A stretch of 15,405 nucleotides of DNA from Eshraghiella sp964576255 (GTDB taxonomy: Bacteria; Bacillota; Clostridia; Lachnospirales; Lachnospiraceae). Location of the stretch: assembly GCA_964576255.1 (NCBI GenBank), contig CAZNUK010000056.1:1-15405 (forward strand), in the 5' to 3' direction. A program made the translations under genes and the position numbers. Of the stretch, positions 1 to 6,647 are shown piece by piece. The notes beneath the pieces were generated by a model. That model was not told the DNA's origin. It did no database searches and saw only the letters and a list, made by a program, of their open reading frames with translations. Within the stretch, counting starts at the first letter, position 1, and each line of letters opens with the position of its first letter.

Positions 1-96
1 AATAGCCAGAGCAAGCTTAGCAGTTTCAACCGATTCTCCCATTGTGAATAAAACCGCCTCAATTACTGCTTCCATCTGTGATATTGACATTTCCAT
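1..96 (-). CDS. scpB: Segregation and condensation protein B, N-terminal part (runs off the window)
   Basis: The minus strand reads MEMSISQMEAVIEAVLFTMG followed by ESVETAKLALAI to the window edge, which is the typical start of ScpB, the winged-helix partner of ScpA in the Smc condensin complex that compacts and segregates the chromosome. I place the start at 96 because a GGAGG lies 9 bases upstream (plus positions 106-110); in-frame ATGs at 90 and 75 are alternatives. The gene overlaps the end of scpA by 38 bp, so the two are translationally coupled. Only about 32 codons are visible. The call rests on the N-terminal pattern and on the position directly after scpA, which is the usual arrangement. 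Confidence 0.85.
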   Translation of the reverse strand, partial: MEMSISQMEAVIEAVLFTMGESVETAKLALAI

Positions 97-850
97 CAAT
101 TGCTTCCTCCCCGATTAAATTAATCATTATATCGTCAGTTCGATTCTCCTGAACCACAAAAATTTTACCGCCCTTAATAAGCTCTAACACAACAAGAAAA
201 GTAACAATAACTTCCATTTTGCTGTTGCTTCGCTCCAAAAGACTTCTAAAAGAACAATTTCTATGTGTATTAATGTAGTTAGTTACATAGGATGCCTTAA
301 TCTCAAGGTTAACATCCTCTTTTTCTATTTTGCCGAATTTGCTTCGGATAGGATCCACCTTATCCTCACAACGCTTCAAAACCTCATTGTAGATTTCCCT
401 AAGCTTAACCAAGGTTACATCCGCCATGAGTTTTTCCATATCCACCGGCTCCTCATATTCTGCCACCTCGGGTGGAAGTGTCGGAATCTTGTACAGGGAT
501 AATTCAGCATCCATCTGTCTGTCCTTAAGCTCGTAGGACATATATTTGTACATCTTGTACTCAAGAAGCTTCTCAACTAACTCCTGACGAGGGTCCACAA
601 ATTCCTCTGTCACCTCTTCCTCCACAGGTAAAAGCATTCTGGATTTGATATCCAAAAGCATTGCCGCCATTACAAGGAATTCGCTGACAACATTCAAATC
701 CTCTCTCTCCATTTGTGCAACATATTCCAGATACTGGTCTGTAATAATCGCTATAGGGATATCATATATATTAACTTTATTCTTATCTATAAGATGCAAA
801 AGAAGGTCCAACGGTCCTTCAAATGCCTCTAATTTAACCTCAAGTGGCAT
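59..850 (-). CDS. scpA: Segregation and condensation protein A
   Basis: 263 aa, the usual length for ScpA (kleisin), which bridges the Smc heads and recruits ScpB in the chromosome condensation complex. The N terminus (VKLEAFEGPLDLLLHLIDKN, about residues 5-24) is the family signature, followed by the conserved YDIPIAIITDQYLEY stretch that makes up the N-terminal Smc-binding helical domain. A charged linker leads to a C-terminal winged-helix-like part (SFRSLLERSNSKMEVIVTFL, about 202-221) that contacts the other Smc head. The start at 850 has AGGAGG about 5 bases upstream. scpB follows with an overlapping start, and the metallophosphoesterase gene ends 41 bp upstream on the same strand, so all three may form one transcript. 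Nothing unusual in the protein. Confidence 0.96.
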   Translation of the reverse strand: MPLEVKLEAFEGPLDLLLHLIDKNKVNIYDIPIAIITDQYLEYVAQMEREDLNVVSEFLVMAAMLLDIKSRMLLPVEEEVTEEFVDPRQELVEKLLEYKMYKYMSYELKDRQMDAELSLYKIPTLPPEVAEYEEPVDMEKLMADVTLVKLREIYNEVLKRCEDKVDPIRSKFGKIEKEDVNLEIKASYVTNYINTHRNCSFRSLLERSNSKMEVIVTFLVVLELIKGGKIFVVQENRTDDIMINLIGEEAIDGNVNITDGSSN

Positions 851-891
851 AATGTCCTCCTAAAAATAGTCCACCTTGTATTGTATATTTT

Positions 892-1695
892 TTAGTCCTC
901 TTTTGCAAGAATTTTAACAAACATAAGCTCCGGTTTATTGCCAATTCGAACCTTAATGGTATGTGTTCCAAGACCACGGCTTACAATCATCTTAGAATCC
1001 CCTTCTTCATACATCCCTCCGCAGTATTTTGGAAAAAATCTGTAATCCGTTCCGATTACACCCATCTTGCCAAATAATCTGACAGTTCCACCGTGTACAT
1101 GCCCTGACAGTACCAAATCCGCACCCCAGTGGGCATAATTTTCAAAATACCTTGGATTATGAGCCAGAAGTACCTGAAAAACTTCTCTGTCAGCATCCCC
1201 AAGATGCATCTTTACAAGTCCTTCTCCCATAACAGGGGGTCTTCTTTTGTAAAACACTGAATCTATCTCAAGTCCCGATAGTGCAAGCTTGGCTTCATCC
1301 TTTTTAAGAACAATAGTTTCATCGGATAAAATAACAACTCCTGTTTCCTCCAACGCCTCAATAATCTGCCAGATTCTATCACCATAAACATCTGGATTCA
1401 TAGCAAGTCTGTATTCGTGATTGCCCAAAGCAAAAAACACCGGAAATACATCGGCTAATTTTTTTACAAAATCCATGGCTTCAGTAATATCATCTGATGC
1501 TTTACCGTTGAAGATATCACCAGCCATAAGCACTGCATCTACACCAGAATCGCTTATAGCCTTATATACCTTATCCAAATCAACGTTGTATACATTAGAA
1601 TGAAGGTCAGAAATAACCGCAAAATTAAATCCCGCAAACCCCTTAGGAAGCTTACCGGTCCTAACTGTATATTCACTAATTTCAAATTTTTTCAT
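892..1695 (-). CDS. Calcineurin-like metallophosphoesterase
   Basis: 267 aa with the complete metallophosphoesterase ligand set: D30/H32 (SDLHSN), D60 (AGDIF), N92/H93 (GNHE), H179 (LLAHNP) and H199/H201 (SGHVHGG). These hold a dinuclear metal centre that hydrolyses phosphoester bonds. It resembles the YaeI/YkuE-like group, but unlike many members it has no N-terminal membrane helix or signal peptide, so a soluble cytoplasmic enzyme is likely. The substrate cannot be deduced from sequence. The start at 1695 is supported by GAGGTGG a few bases upstream. It is followed on the same strand after 41 bp by scpA, and faces away from the YihY gene. High confidence in the superfamily, low in the specific role. 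Confidence 0.9.
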   Translation of the reverse strand: MKKFEISEYTVRTGKLPKGFAGFNFAVISDLHSNVYNVDLDKVYKAISDSGVDAVLMAGDIFNGKASDDITEAMDFVKKLADVFPVFFALGNHEYRLAMNPDVYGDRIWQIIEALEETGVVILSDETIVLKKDEAKLALSGLEIDSVFYKRRPPVMGEGLVKMHLGDADREVFQVLLAHNPRYFENYAHWGADLVLSGHVHGGTVRLFGKMGVIGTDYRFFPKYCGGMYEEGDSKMIVSRGLGTHTIKVRIGNKPELMFVKILAKED

Positions 1696-1754
1696 AAAAC
1701 CACCTCTATTTTCGCATTACATTTTATTGTAACAGAAATCAAGTTATTTTTCCA

Positions 1755-1783
1755 TTATTAATGAGAGTTTTTTTGCATATAAT
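1755..1783 (+). promoter_or_regulatory. Probable extended -10 promoter for the YihY gene
   Basis: A perfect TATAAT at 1778-1783 is preceded by an upstream TG (1774-1775), and a weak -35 (TTATTA, 1755-1760) sits 17 bases away. The expected transcription start is near 1790, 24 bases ahead of the ATG at 1814. Confidence 0.5.
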
Positions 1784-1813
1784 GTTAAGGTTAAGATTTT
1801 GCCGGAGGTTCAT

Positions 1814-2650
1814 ATGCTAAAATATATACCGGAAATAATATATTTCGTTAAAAAAATGAAGAGCGACAGGCTTAGTGCCTATGCCGCTCAATCAACTTTG
1901 TTTATTTTCTTAAGTTTTATGCCATTTTTAATGCTTTTAATGACTATGATTAGATATTCTGCCATTTCAGAGGAAACACTTTTGGAATTTGCAAATACCT
2001 TCGCAAGTCCTACTTTAATGTCCACCATAGAAGCGCTGATTGGACAGCTCTACACCATAGACAACAGGGGCTTTATTATATTTTCCATCATCTCCCTTCT
2101 ATGGGCGGCGGGAAAAGGCTTTGTTTCCCTTATTGAAGGACTAAATTCCGTATTTGATATAAGAGAGCATCGTGGTTTTTTCCTTTTGCGTCTCTACAGC
2201 ATATTATACACTGTTGTTTTTATAATAATTATTATCATATGCATTGCGGCATTTATTCTTGGCAGCCAGCTTTTATCTCTGATTGAACACTTTCTGCCTC
2301 TTTTAGCAGATATTATCGAAAAAATAATGACCATAAGAAGTCTGGTTTCTATTGGATTGTTTACTGTATTTTTTACTTTTCTGTATGTGGCAATTCCCTA
2401 CAGGCACACCCAAATCCGCCGCCAGCTTCCGGGTGCATTATTTGCCGCTATTGGCTGGACAGGATTTTCATATATTTTTTCCATTTATGTCAGACTATCC
2501 AAAAGACTGTCTCTGTTGTATGGTGGTCTTACCTCAATAATTATGATTATTCTGTGGCTATATATCTGTATGTATATCTTTCTTATAGGCGCAGAGATTA
2601 ACCAATATATAGAATATTACCACATTAACCAAAAGCTTTCCACTAACTAA
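1814..2650 (+). CDS. YihY/BrkB family integral membrane protein
   Basis: 278 aa from the ATG at 1814, which has GGAGG at 1804-1808 with 5-base spacing; a longer reading from a TTG at 1799 lacks this support. The protein is a typical YihY (formerly misnamed ribonuclease BN) membrane protein with about six hydrophobic segments. Early residues DRLSAYAAQSTLFIFLSFMP match the family's conserved first transmembrane region, and the middle holds AAGKGFVSLIEGLNSVFDI. The C-terminal part has the conserved RRQLPGALFAAIGWTGFSYIF-like block, then YGGLTSIIMIILWLYICMYIFLIGAEINQ. The biochemical function of the family is not settled; some members are linked to membrane or envelope homeostasis. Its stop codon overlaps that of the convergent SpoIID gene and there is no separate terminator between them. 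Confidence 0.93.
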   Translation: MLKYIPEIIYFVKKMKSDRLSAYAAQSTLFIFLSFMPFLMLLMTMIRYSAISEETLLEFANTFASPTLMSTIEALIGQLYTIDNRGFIIFSIISLLWAAGKGFVSLIEGLNSVFDIREHRGFFLLRLYSILYTVVFIIIIIICIAAFILGSQLLSLIEHFLPLLADIIEKIMTIRSLVSIGLFTVFFTFLYVAIPYRHTQIRRQLPGALFAAIGWTGFSYIFSIYVRLSKRLSLLYGGLTSIIMIILWLYICMYIFLIGAEINQYIEYYHINQKLSTN

Positions 2651-4986
2651 TCATCATACATGTTCATCAGGCTTGTGCCTTCATAGAAAAACATAAGAAT
2701 TTCATCAAAAGTCATACCGGATTTTACCATGTTGGACACAGCGTTCTGGCTCATTCCGATTCCATGTCCATAGCCCCCGCCCCATATGGTATAGCCGGTT
2801 ATAACATCGTTTTCTTTGACTTCCTCAAAAGTACAGTATGCACTTGGAAGCATTTTGCTGGTTATCGTATTTCCATTAAAAAGATTAATACTTGCACTTC
2901 CTACATTTAGAAGATATCTAAGGCTCAATTCATCGCTTACCTTCACGGTGTTTTCACTCCCATAAAAAACAACCTCTGCTACCGCTCCGGATGCAGTTCT
3001 TTTAAGCACTTCAATTTTCTCCAGTTTACCGATACTTCTTACCTCCTTAGATACCCAGCCATCATTTTGTTTTACCAGAATTTTACTTGGAGAAGCGCAA
3101 TATCTGGCAAACAAAGAAGTGTTAATGCTGTTGGACAGAGCATCAAGGCTCATGGTAACATTCCATCTGTAATATGGAAATCCATAATCAAAATCCTTCG
3201 CATCTTCACTTTTAATAAAATCAGTAAAAGTCTTTTCATCGGATAAATCAACACTTTTACCGCTACTGTCAATACTTTTGTTAACTAAAAAAGGCATTCC
3301 GTCCACATTACTGTTCCAAATTGATATATCAGACGATACGCCACAGGAGGTAGAATAATAATAAGTGCTTATGGGAGCTCCATTATATCCCAGCACCATT
3401 CCATAGGTCTCCCTCACTGCCTGTATGGCATCTTCACTTGTGGCAGAATTGTTGTACACCTGAAAATTAGTACTATCGTCCACATGAGCTCCGTACATAC
3501 TGTAGGCGTTGCCTAAAAGCTGTTTGTATGCATAGCTTCTGGCACACACCGCCTGCACCTTAAGTGCTTCCACACCAAATTCCGAAGGCATTTCAGACGG
3601 AACTACCGCATACAAATATTCCTCCAGTGGAATATCGTTAATTACTGTCAGCCCTTCCTCATATTCACCTATTTCGATTTTACCACCGTAGCTTGGATTG
3701 CCGTACCCTTTTTTAACAGACAAGAGTGTTATTTTACCCGTGGAAGCACTTGGGGCAATTGTTATTCTGCCTCCCGTTAGATAAGAACATCCCGGATATA
3801 TATCTACAACGGTTCCTGCAGTATAGCTTTCAGTTACATCACCATAGCTCACCGTAAAATCCGTTGTTCCAGTCAGGGAAACCCTTTGATGAAACAGCGA
3901 TGTAAAACCTGTGCTCATTACCATTACTCTAATATTATCTGCATGCAAATCCCTTGAAATAATTGCCGCACATATTTTACCATCAGCCACTACAAAATCC
4001 GTCAGATCATACCCTACCAGAATATCCGTTACCGCCTGTTCTTCAATCACACCGTAGTTTTTATATATTTTAAAATTATCAGATAGAAGTATTTCACCAT
4101 ACCCCTCTATCTCCACCTTATCTTCATCTATTAAAAGCACCTTACCGTTAATGGTTTCCGGCTTTAATACAATTCCGGTGACCTTTTGATTATTAAGAGA
4201 TATATCACCTATGGTTTTCTCAAAATTATTGGATAATTCATCTACATAAAAAATCCTTTTGGCACTGCCTATGTATGCCACCAGAGTATTATTTTCCCCT
4301 TTTTCAAGCCATGCATTATGATAAGTCACCTCATCTGTGATTTTAAGCACAATGGAAATAATTTCATTATCCCTTACATATGCCATAACCTCGCTGTCCA
4401 TATATCTGTCAATGGCAAGACCTTCAAATCCCATTTTCCCAACAGAGGTGTATGCCACCCAGCTACCTGCTCCTTCGATATTTGCCGGAGTTCCACAGAG
4501 AATAAATTTCTGCGCCTCCACTCCATTTTGTGCGCCGAAAGCTGCCACCAGATATTCATAAATTTCCATAAAATCAGTTTTGGTCACCTTATCCCCGTCA
4601 GAAAACTCATCGCAGTCAATTCCTGTTATTTCCTTAATTTGAGAGGTTTCAATTTCTTTTATTTCAAAATAATGCTTAAAATCTCCATAAGTCCACTGCT
4701 TATTTGCCGTTTTTGCATTTGCCTTGTTATCTGAGATTTTTAACAAATCATTGGCATACATATAATTCATATATTTTTCATACCACACAGACTCCTTGGT
4801 TTTAAAATAATCCGAGGTGGCACATATTGCATCCATATCCCCATCCAAAAGAGCCAGCATCTTAGATGCCAGTCCAATAGTAATGGAGTTATTATTTTCT
4901 GCCGGCAAAAAAAGTATGGTAGCACAAATCCCCACCGTTGCCAAAAGCACTATAATACCAATTGAAATCAGTTTTACTCGTTTCAT
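2647..4986 (-). CDS. Membrane-anchored SpoIID/LytB domain protein
   Basis: 779 aa. Residues 6-27 form a single N-terminal membrane anchor without a clear cleavage site, so the bulk should face outward. Residues 30-430 are a long extracytoplasmic region that I cannot assign to a named domain. The SpoIID/LytB domain starts near 434: EEYLYAVVPSEMP (455-467) carries the glutamate (E465) equivalent to the catalytic Glu of SpoIID, followed by EALKVQAVCARSYAYKQ. The C-terminal GGGYGHGIGMSQNA (736-749) is the second family signature. SpoIID enzymes are lytic transglycosylases acting on peptidoglycan stripped of stem peptides. B. subtilis SpoIID is under half this size, so this is the enlarged form; a sporulation role is not shown, and vegetative wall remodelling is equally possible. 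Start has GGTGATGAT directly ahead of the ATG. Confidence 0.9.
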   Translation of the reverse strand: MKRVKLISIGIIVLLATVGICATILFLPAENNNSITIGLASKMLALLDGDMDAICATSDYFKTKESVWYEKYMNYMYANDLLKISDNKANAKTANKQWTYGDFKHYFEIKEIETSQIKEITGIDCDEFSDGDKVTKTDFMEIYEYLVAAFGAQNGVEAQKFILCGTPANIEGAGSWVAYTSVGKMGFEGLAIDRYMDSEVMAYVRDNEIISIVLKITDEVTYHNAWLEKGENNTLVAYIGSAKRIFYVDELSNNFEKTIGDISLNNQKVTGIVLKPETINGKVLLIDEDKVEIEGYGEILLSDNFKIYKNYGVIEEQAVTDILVGYDLTDFVVADGKICAAIISRDLHADNIRVMVMSTGFTSLFHQRVSLTGTTDFTVSYGDVTESYTAGTVVDIYPGCSYLTGGRITIAPSASTGKITLLSVKKGYGNPSYGGKIEIGEYEEGLTVINDIPLEEYLYAVVPSEMPSEFGVEALKVQAVCARSYAYKQLLGNAYSMYGAHVDDSTNFQVYNNSATSEDAIQAVRETYGMVLGYNGAPISTYYYSTSCGVSSDISIWNSNVDGMPFLVNKSIDSSGKSVDLSDEKTFTDFIKSEDAKDFDYGFPYYRWNVTMSLDALSNSINTSLFARYCASPSKILVKQNDGWVSKEVRSIGKLEKIEVLKRTASGAVAEVVFYGSENTVKVSDELSLRYLLNVGSASINLFNGNTITSKMLPSAYCTFEEVKENDVITGYTIWGGGYGHGIGMSQNAVSNMVKSGMTFDEILMFFYEGTSLMNMYDD

Positions 4987-5051
4987 ATCATCACCTATTC
5001 AAGTGTATTAAAGGCTTGTATAAAAAATACCTAAAACTTCTGATAATATAA

Positions 5052-5080
5052 TTGAATTTATAAAAATGTCGTGCTATAAT
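5052..5080 (+). promoter_or_regulatory. Sigma-A promoter of the queuosine-precursor cassette
   Basis: TTGAAT (5052-5057), 17-base spacer and perfect TATAAT (5075-5080) with an extended TG at 5072-5073. Predicted start near 5087, so the riboswitch aptamer begins within about 10 bases of the RNA 5' end. Confidence 0.8.
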
Positions 5081-5095
5081 GACGTGGTTAATAAC

Positions 5096-5136
5096 GGACA
5101 GTTCGAAACCATCCTGTCCTAAAACAAAACTATGGG
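5096..5136 (+). promoter_or_regulatory. PreQ1 class I-like riboswitch aptamer
   Basis: Stem P1 is GGACAG (5096-5101) with CTGTCC (5114-5119), six perfect pairs. The 12-base loop begins TTC, as in known preQ1-I aptamers, and ends with a C (5113) right before the 3' strand of P1, the position of the ligand-pairing cytosine in the B. subtilis aptamer. An A-rich tail (5121-5129) then leads to ACTATGGG, and CCAT in the loop (5109-5112) can pair with ATGG (5132-5135) to close an H-type pseudoknot. Size and order match the small preQ1-I class. Downstream genes (queuine lyase-like enzyme and queuosine precursor transporter) fit the ligand. Exact P2 pairing differs somewhat from textbook examples, so a covariance search would settle it. 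Confidence 0.78.
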
Positions 5137-5180
5137 CTTATTAAAAACGCAATAAGTGCGCCCATAGTGGGCGCTTTTTT
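5130..5180 (+). terminator. Riboswitch expression platform: intrinsic terminator and competing antiterminator
   Basis: Terminator: GCGCCCA (5158-5164), loop TAG, TGGGCGC (5168-5174), then six T (5175-5180). Antiterminator: CTATGGGC (5130-5137) is an exact complement of GCCCATAG (5160-5167), extended by TTATT (5138-5142) with AATAA (5151-5155). The antiterminator uses the same ATGG that the aptamer pseudoknot needs, so ligand binding should free the terminator half. This predicts preQ1-induced termination ahead of the radical SAM gene. Confidence 0.85.
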
Positions 5181-5199
5181 ATTACTGAAAGGATTTATT

Positions 5200-5916
5200 A
5201 TGGTTAGATACAGTATTATCGAGAATAAAAACCCAAGAGAAATTGTATTACTCCGAGGAAGAGGCTGTAGCTGGCGCAAATGTACTTTTTGCGACTATCA
5301 TCTTGATAGCTCCAATAATTTGGAAGAAAATTTCATTCTTAACAGAAGTATACTTGATAAAGTTAGCGGTATTTATCGTCATCTTGAAGTAATTAATTCC
5401 GGAAGTTTTACTGAATTAGATGAACAGACAATTGCAAAGATAGAGAAAATCTGCTTGGAGAAAAAAATACATACTTTGCATTTTGAATGTCATTGGTTAT
5501 ATCGAAATCAAATACCTGCACTTCGCAAACGTTTTGAACAAGTTGGAACTACTTTAAAAATCAAAACAGGTGTCGAAAGCTTTGACTATGATTTTCGTGA
5601 GAATTTCCTTAAAAAAGGAATATCTGAAGCTAATCCAGCTAAAATATCTGAACAATTTGATGAATGCTGTCTCTTGTTTGGACTTTCCGGCCAAACCACA
5701 GAAGGCATGATAAATGACATCGAAACAGGTCTTGAATATTTTGAACGAGTTTGTGTTAATATTTTTGTAGAGAACAGCAAACTCACACCTGATAATCAGG
5801 TTATTCAAAGTTTTATCAAAAACGTGATGCCACTATACCAAAGCAATGACCGAGTTGATATCTTATTAAACAACACAGATTTTGGAGTGGGCAGTAAGGA
5901 GGCAAACAATGATTAA
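5200..5916 (+). CDS. queL: Radical SAM enzyme, probable queuine lyase (QueL-like)
   Basis: 238 aa from the ATG at 5200, which has GAAAGGA 6 bases upstream (5187-5193); a longer frame from a GTG at 5167 starts inside the terminator hairpin and is unlikely. Near residue 25 it carries GCSWRKCTFCDYH, a three-cysteine 4Fe-4S motif spaced C-X4-C-X2-C, one residue wider than the canonical C-X3-C-X2-C. FECHWLYRNQ and KTGVESFDYDFREN follow. The size, the preQ1 riboswitch upstream and the YhhQ-type transporter overlapping its end all point to queuosine-precursor salvage. Known QueL enzymes of gut Clostridia split queuine to release preQ1, which tRNA-guanine transglycosylase can use. The exact reaction is inferred from context and general resemblance. 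No nucleoside hydrolase (QueK) or Tgt gene is in the window. Confidence 0.72.
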   Translation: MVRYSIIENKNPREIVLLRGRGCSWRKCTFCDYHLDSSNNLEENFILNRSILDKVSGIYRHLEVINSGSFTELDEQTIAKIEKICLEKKIHTLHFECHWLYRNQIPALRKRFEQVGTTLKIKTGVESFDYDFRENFLKKGISEANPAKISEQFDECCLLFGLSGQTTEGMINDIETGLEYFERVCVNIFVENSKLTPDNQVIQSFIKNVMPLYQSNDRVDILLNNTDFGVGSKEANND

Positions 5917-6613
5917 CGAATTACTTCTCATAGGCTCTGTACTTCTTATTTACGGAATTGTACTTCTCGCCTACAGACTTTTTGGAAAAGCAGGAATGTA
6001 TATAATGACCGGCGTAGCCACAGTTCTTGCCAACATTGAAGTGCTTATTTTGGTTAAAGCCTTTGGAATGGAAATGACCCTTGGCAATGTAATGTTTGCT
6101 TCAACCTATCTAATTACAGATATTTTAAGCGAGAACGAGGGCAAAAAAAGTGCCGCCAAGACAGTATGGCTTGGGGTGTTTGTAGCAGCAATTATGCTTG
6201 CTGTTACTCAATACTGGTTGTTATATATCCCAGCTCAATCAGATTGGGCTATGGAGCATATCAAATCCATCTTTTCCACAACCCCGAGAATGTTACTTGC
6301 CAGTTTCATAGGCTATGTTATATCCCAACGTTTCGATGTATGGCTTTACCACAAATGGTGGGATTTCACAACCAAAAAAACCGGTGATAAAAAGAGATTT
6401 TTGTGGCTTCGTAATAACGGCTCCACACTAGTTTCTCAATTGGTTAACACCATAATTTTTACTTTGGTTGCATTTGCAGGATGGTACGATGCCAAAACTC
6501 TTATTTCAATAATGATTTCAAGCTATATTATTTTTATATTTACAAGTCTTCTGGATACGCCAATTGTATATATTGCAAGATGGATGAAAGAAAATGGAAA
6601 AATCAGGGAATAG
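5909..6613 (+). CDS. yhhQ: Queuosine precursor transporter (YhhQ/QPTR, formerly DUF165)
   Basis: 234 aa from the ATG at 5909, preceded by a perfect AAGGAGG (5896-5902) with 6-base spacing; it overlaps the radical SAM gene by 8 bases, so the two are coupled. It has about six hydrophobic segments and the family's marker motifs: ASTYLITDILSENEGKKSA (about 71-89) in the membrane core, SQRFDVWLYHKWW, and LRNNGSTLVSQLVNTIIFT toward the C terminus. Members import preQ0, preQ1 or queuine across the cytoplasmic membrane. With a lyase-like partner, queuine or a related base is the likely substrate here, but sequence alone does not fix this. The stop codon lies in the loop of the downstream terminator. 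Confidence 0.92.
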   Translation: MINELLLIGSVLLIYGIVLLAYRLFGKAGMYIMTGVATVLANIEVLILVKAFGMEMTLGNVMFASTYLITDILSENEGKKSAAKTVWLGVFVAAIMLAVTQYWLLYIPAQSDWAMEHIKSIFSTTPRMLLASFIGYVISQRFDVWLYHKWWDFTTKKTGDKKRFLWLRNNGSTLVSQLVNTIIFTLVAFAGWYDAKTLISIMISSYIIFIFTSLLDTPIVYIARWMKENGKIRE

Positions 6614-6626
6614 CTCCCTGATTTTT
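6598..6626. terminator. Bidirectional intrinsic terminator
   Basis: AAAAATCAGGGA (6598-6609) pairs perfectly with TCCCTGATTTTT (6615-6626). T runs on both strands let it serve the transporter gene (plus) and the M56 gene ending at 6648 (minus). The transporter's TAG stop (6611-6613) sits in the 5-base loop. Confidence 0.88.
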
Positions 6627-6647
6627 CTAATTGCAGCAATAAAAACA

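Noticed and set aside
4318..4734. 138-codon frame opposite the SpoIID gene
   Set aside because: Shadow of the real gene; no ribosome binding site and no recognisable protein.
5167..5199. Upstream GTG start for the radical SAM gene
   Set aside because: It lies in the terminator loop and stem; the ATG at 5200 has a proper ribosome binding site.
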